Below are positions 63,766 to 64,000 of a stretch of DNA of 64,000 nt, piece by piece. The number at the start of each line of letters is the position of its first letter. Within the stretch, counting starts at the first letter, position 1. A model generated the notes under the pieces. It was not told where the DNA came from, searched no databases, and saw only the letters and a list, made by a program, of their open reading frames with translations. Origin of the DNA: an uncultured bacterium (lineage in GTDB: Bacteria; Cyanobacteriota; Vampirovibrionia; Gastranaerophilales; Gastranaerophilaceae); NCBI GenBank assembly GCA_948964545.1, contig CAREDV010000004.1:1-64000 (forward strand). The letters run 5' to 3'. The translations under genes and the position numbers were made by a program.

Positions 63766-64000
63766 CTTATTCATTCCTTTGAAAGGCATACCTAACAATC
63801 TCAATAATTCGCGAGCTTCATCATCAGTTTCAGCTGTTGTAATTACTGATACGTTCATACCTTTTACCAAATCAACTTCTTCATAAGTGATTTCAGGGAA
63901 TAATGCTTGTTCTTTCAAACCTAAAGTATAGTTGCCGCGGCCATCAAAACTTTTCGGTGAAATACCTCTAAAGTCACGAATACGGGGAAGAACTACACAA
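63763..64000 (-). CDS. rplE: Ribosomal protein L5 (C-terminal part)
   Basis: Runs off the window. The visible 78 residues include [28 protein letters not shown] and end [25 protein letters not shown], diagnostic of L5. It precedes rpsN in the spc operon order. Confidence 0.96.
   Translation of the reverse strand, partial: CVVLPRIRDFRGISPKSFDGRGNYTLGLKEQALFPEITYEEVDLVKGMNVSVITTAETDDEARELLRLLGMPFKGMNK

Overview
The window is AT-rich, densely coded DNA from a diderm (two-membrane) bacterium. Outer-membrane items include two TolC-like channels, an autotransporter, a pilus secretin, an SLH-domain envelope protein and a TPS-type adhesin. Prepilins carry the motif AFTLAEVLITLGIIGVV, several lineage-type small proteins begin like 'MNITPVN…FNG', and an LktA-like filamentous adhesin is present. 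Together these suggest an uncultured gut relative of cyanobacteria (Gastranaerophilales / Vampirovibrionia, formerly Melainabacteria). That placement is inference from protein style; no rRNA gene is in the window. No tRNA, CRISPR, IS element or prophage was seen.

Layout. 1-4.4 kb: tail of an unknown gene, dnaG-rpoD, convergent ctpA. 4.5-8.1 kb: an accessory stretch with two divergent HTH/small-protein pairs, a cysteine-rich SLH protein, and a compact locus (about 7.27-7.54 kb) that looks like a par/Fst-style type I toxin-antitoxin module. 8-13.3 kb: PBP1A-rnhC-uxs, YkgJ-like protein, xer recombinase. 13.3-17.5 kb: TPR protein, engB, small proteins, TolC-like protein. 17.6-22.7 kb: small hypotheticals, a solute-binding lipoprotein, gph-mntR-like-pilin (the pilin switched out of frame by a G10 tract), ABC-F ATPase, TSCPD protein. 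22.8-32.9 kb: surface proteins, namely a 1403-aa autotransporter, ferredoxin-nitroreductase, a second TolC, and a TPS-type adhesin with Asp-Thr repeats and a C-terminal PilZ domain. 33-42.5 kb: one long leftward cluster, pilP-like, pilQ, pilB, pilC, SDR, rimO, flippase. 42.6-58.8 kb: housekeeping genes (uridine kinase-like, amidase, pepA, rny, ymdB-like, PHP phosphoesterase, apt, GT2, HU, recF, pilT, lysS) plus another prepilin. 58.8-61.3 kb: bioF-bioG-bioC. 61.4-64 kb: a leftward spc ribosomal operon (rplE, rpsN, rpsH, rplF, an extra 91-aa ORF, rplR).

Themes. Type IV pili are built by PilB/PilC/PilQ/PilP and retracted by PilT, with two prepilins here, one apparently phase-variable. PilB has an MshEN (c-di-GMP type) N-terminus and the adhesin ends in a PilZ-type domain, so c-di-GMP may be a common input. 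At many genes a TAnnnT hexamer lies exactly six bases before the ATG, which points to frequent leaderless transcription. Short palindromic elements abut stop codons in the ribosomal operon.
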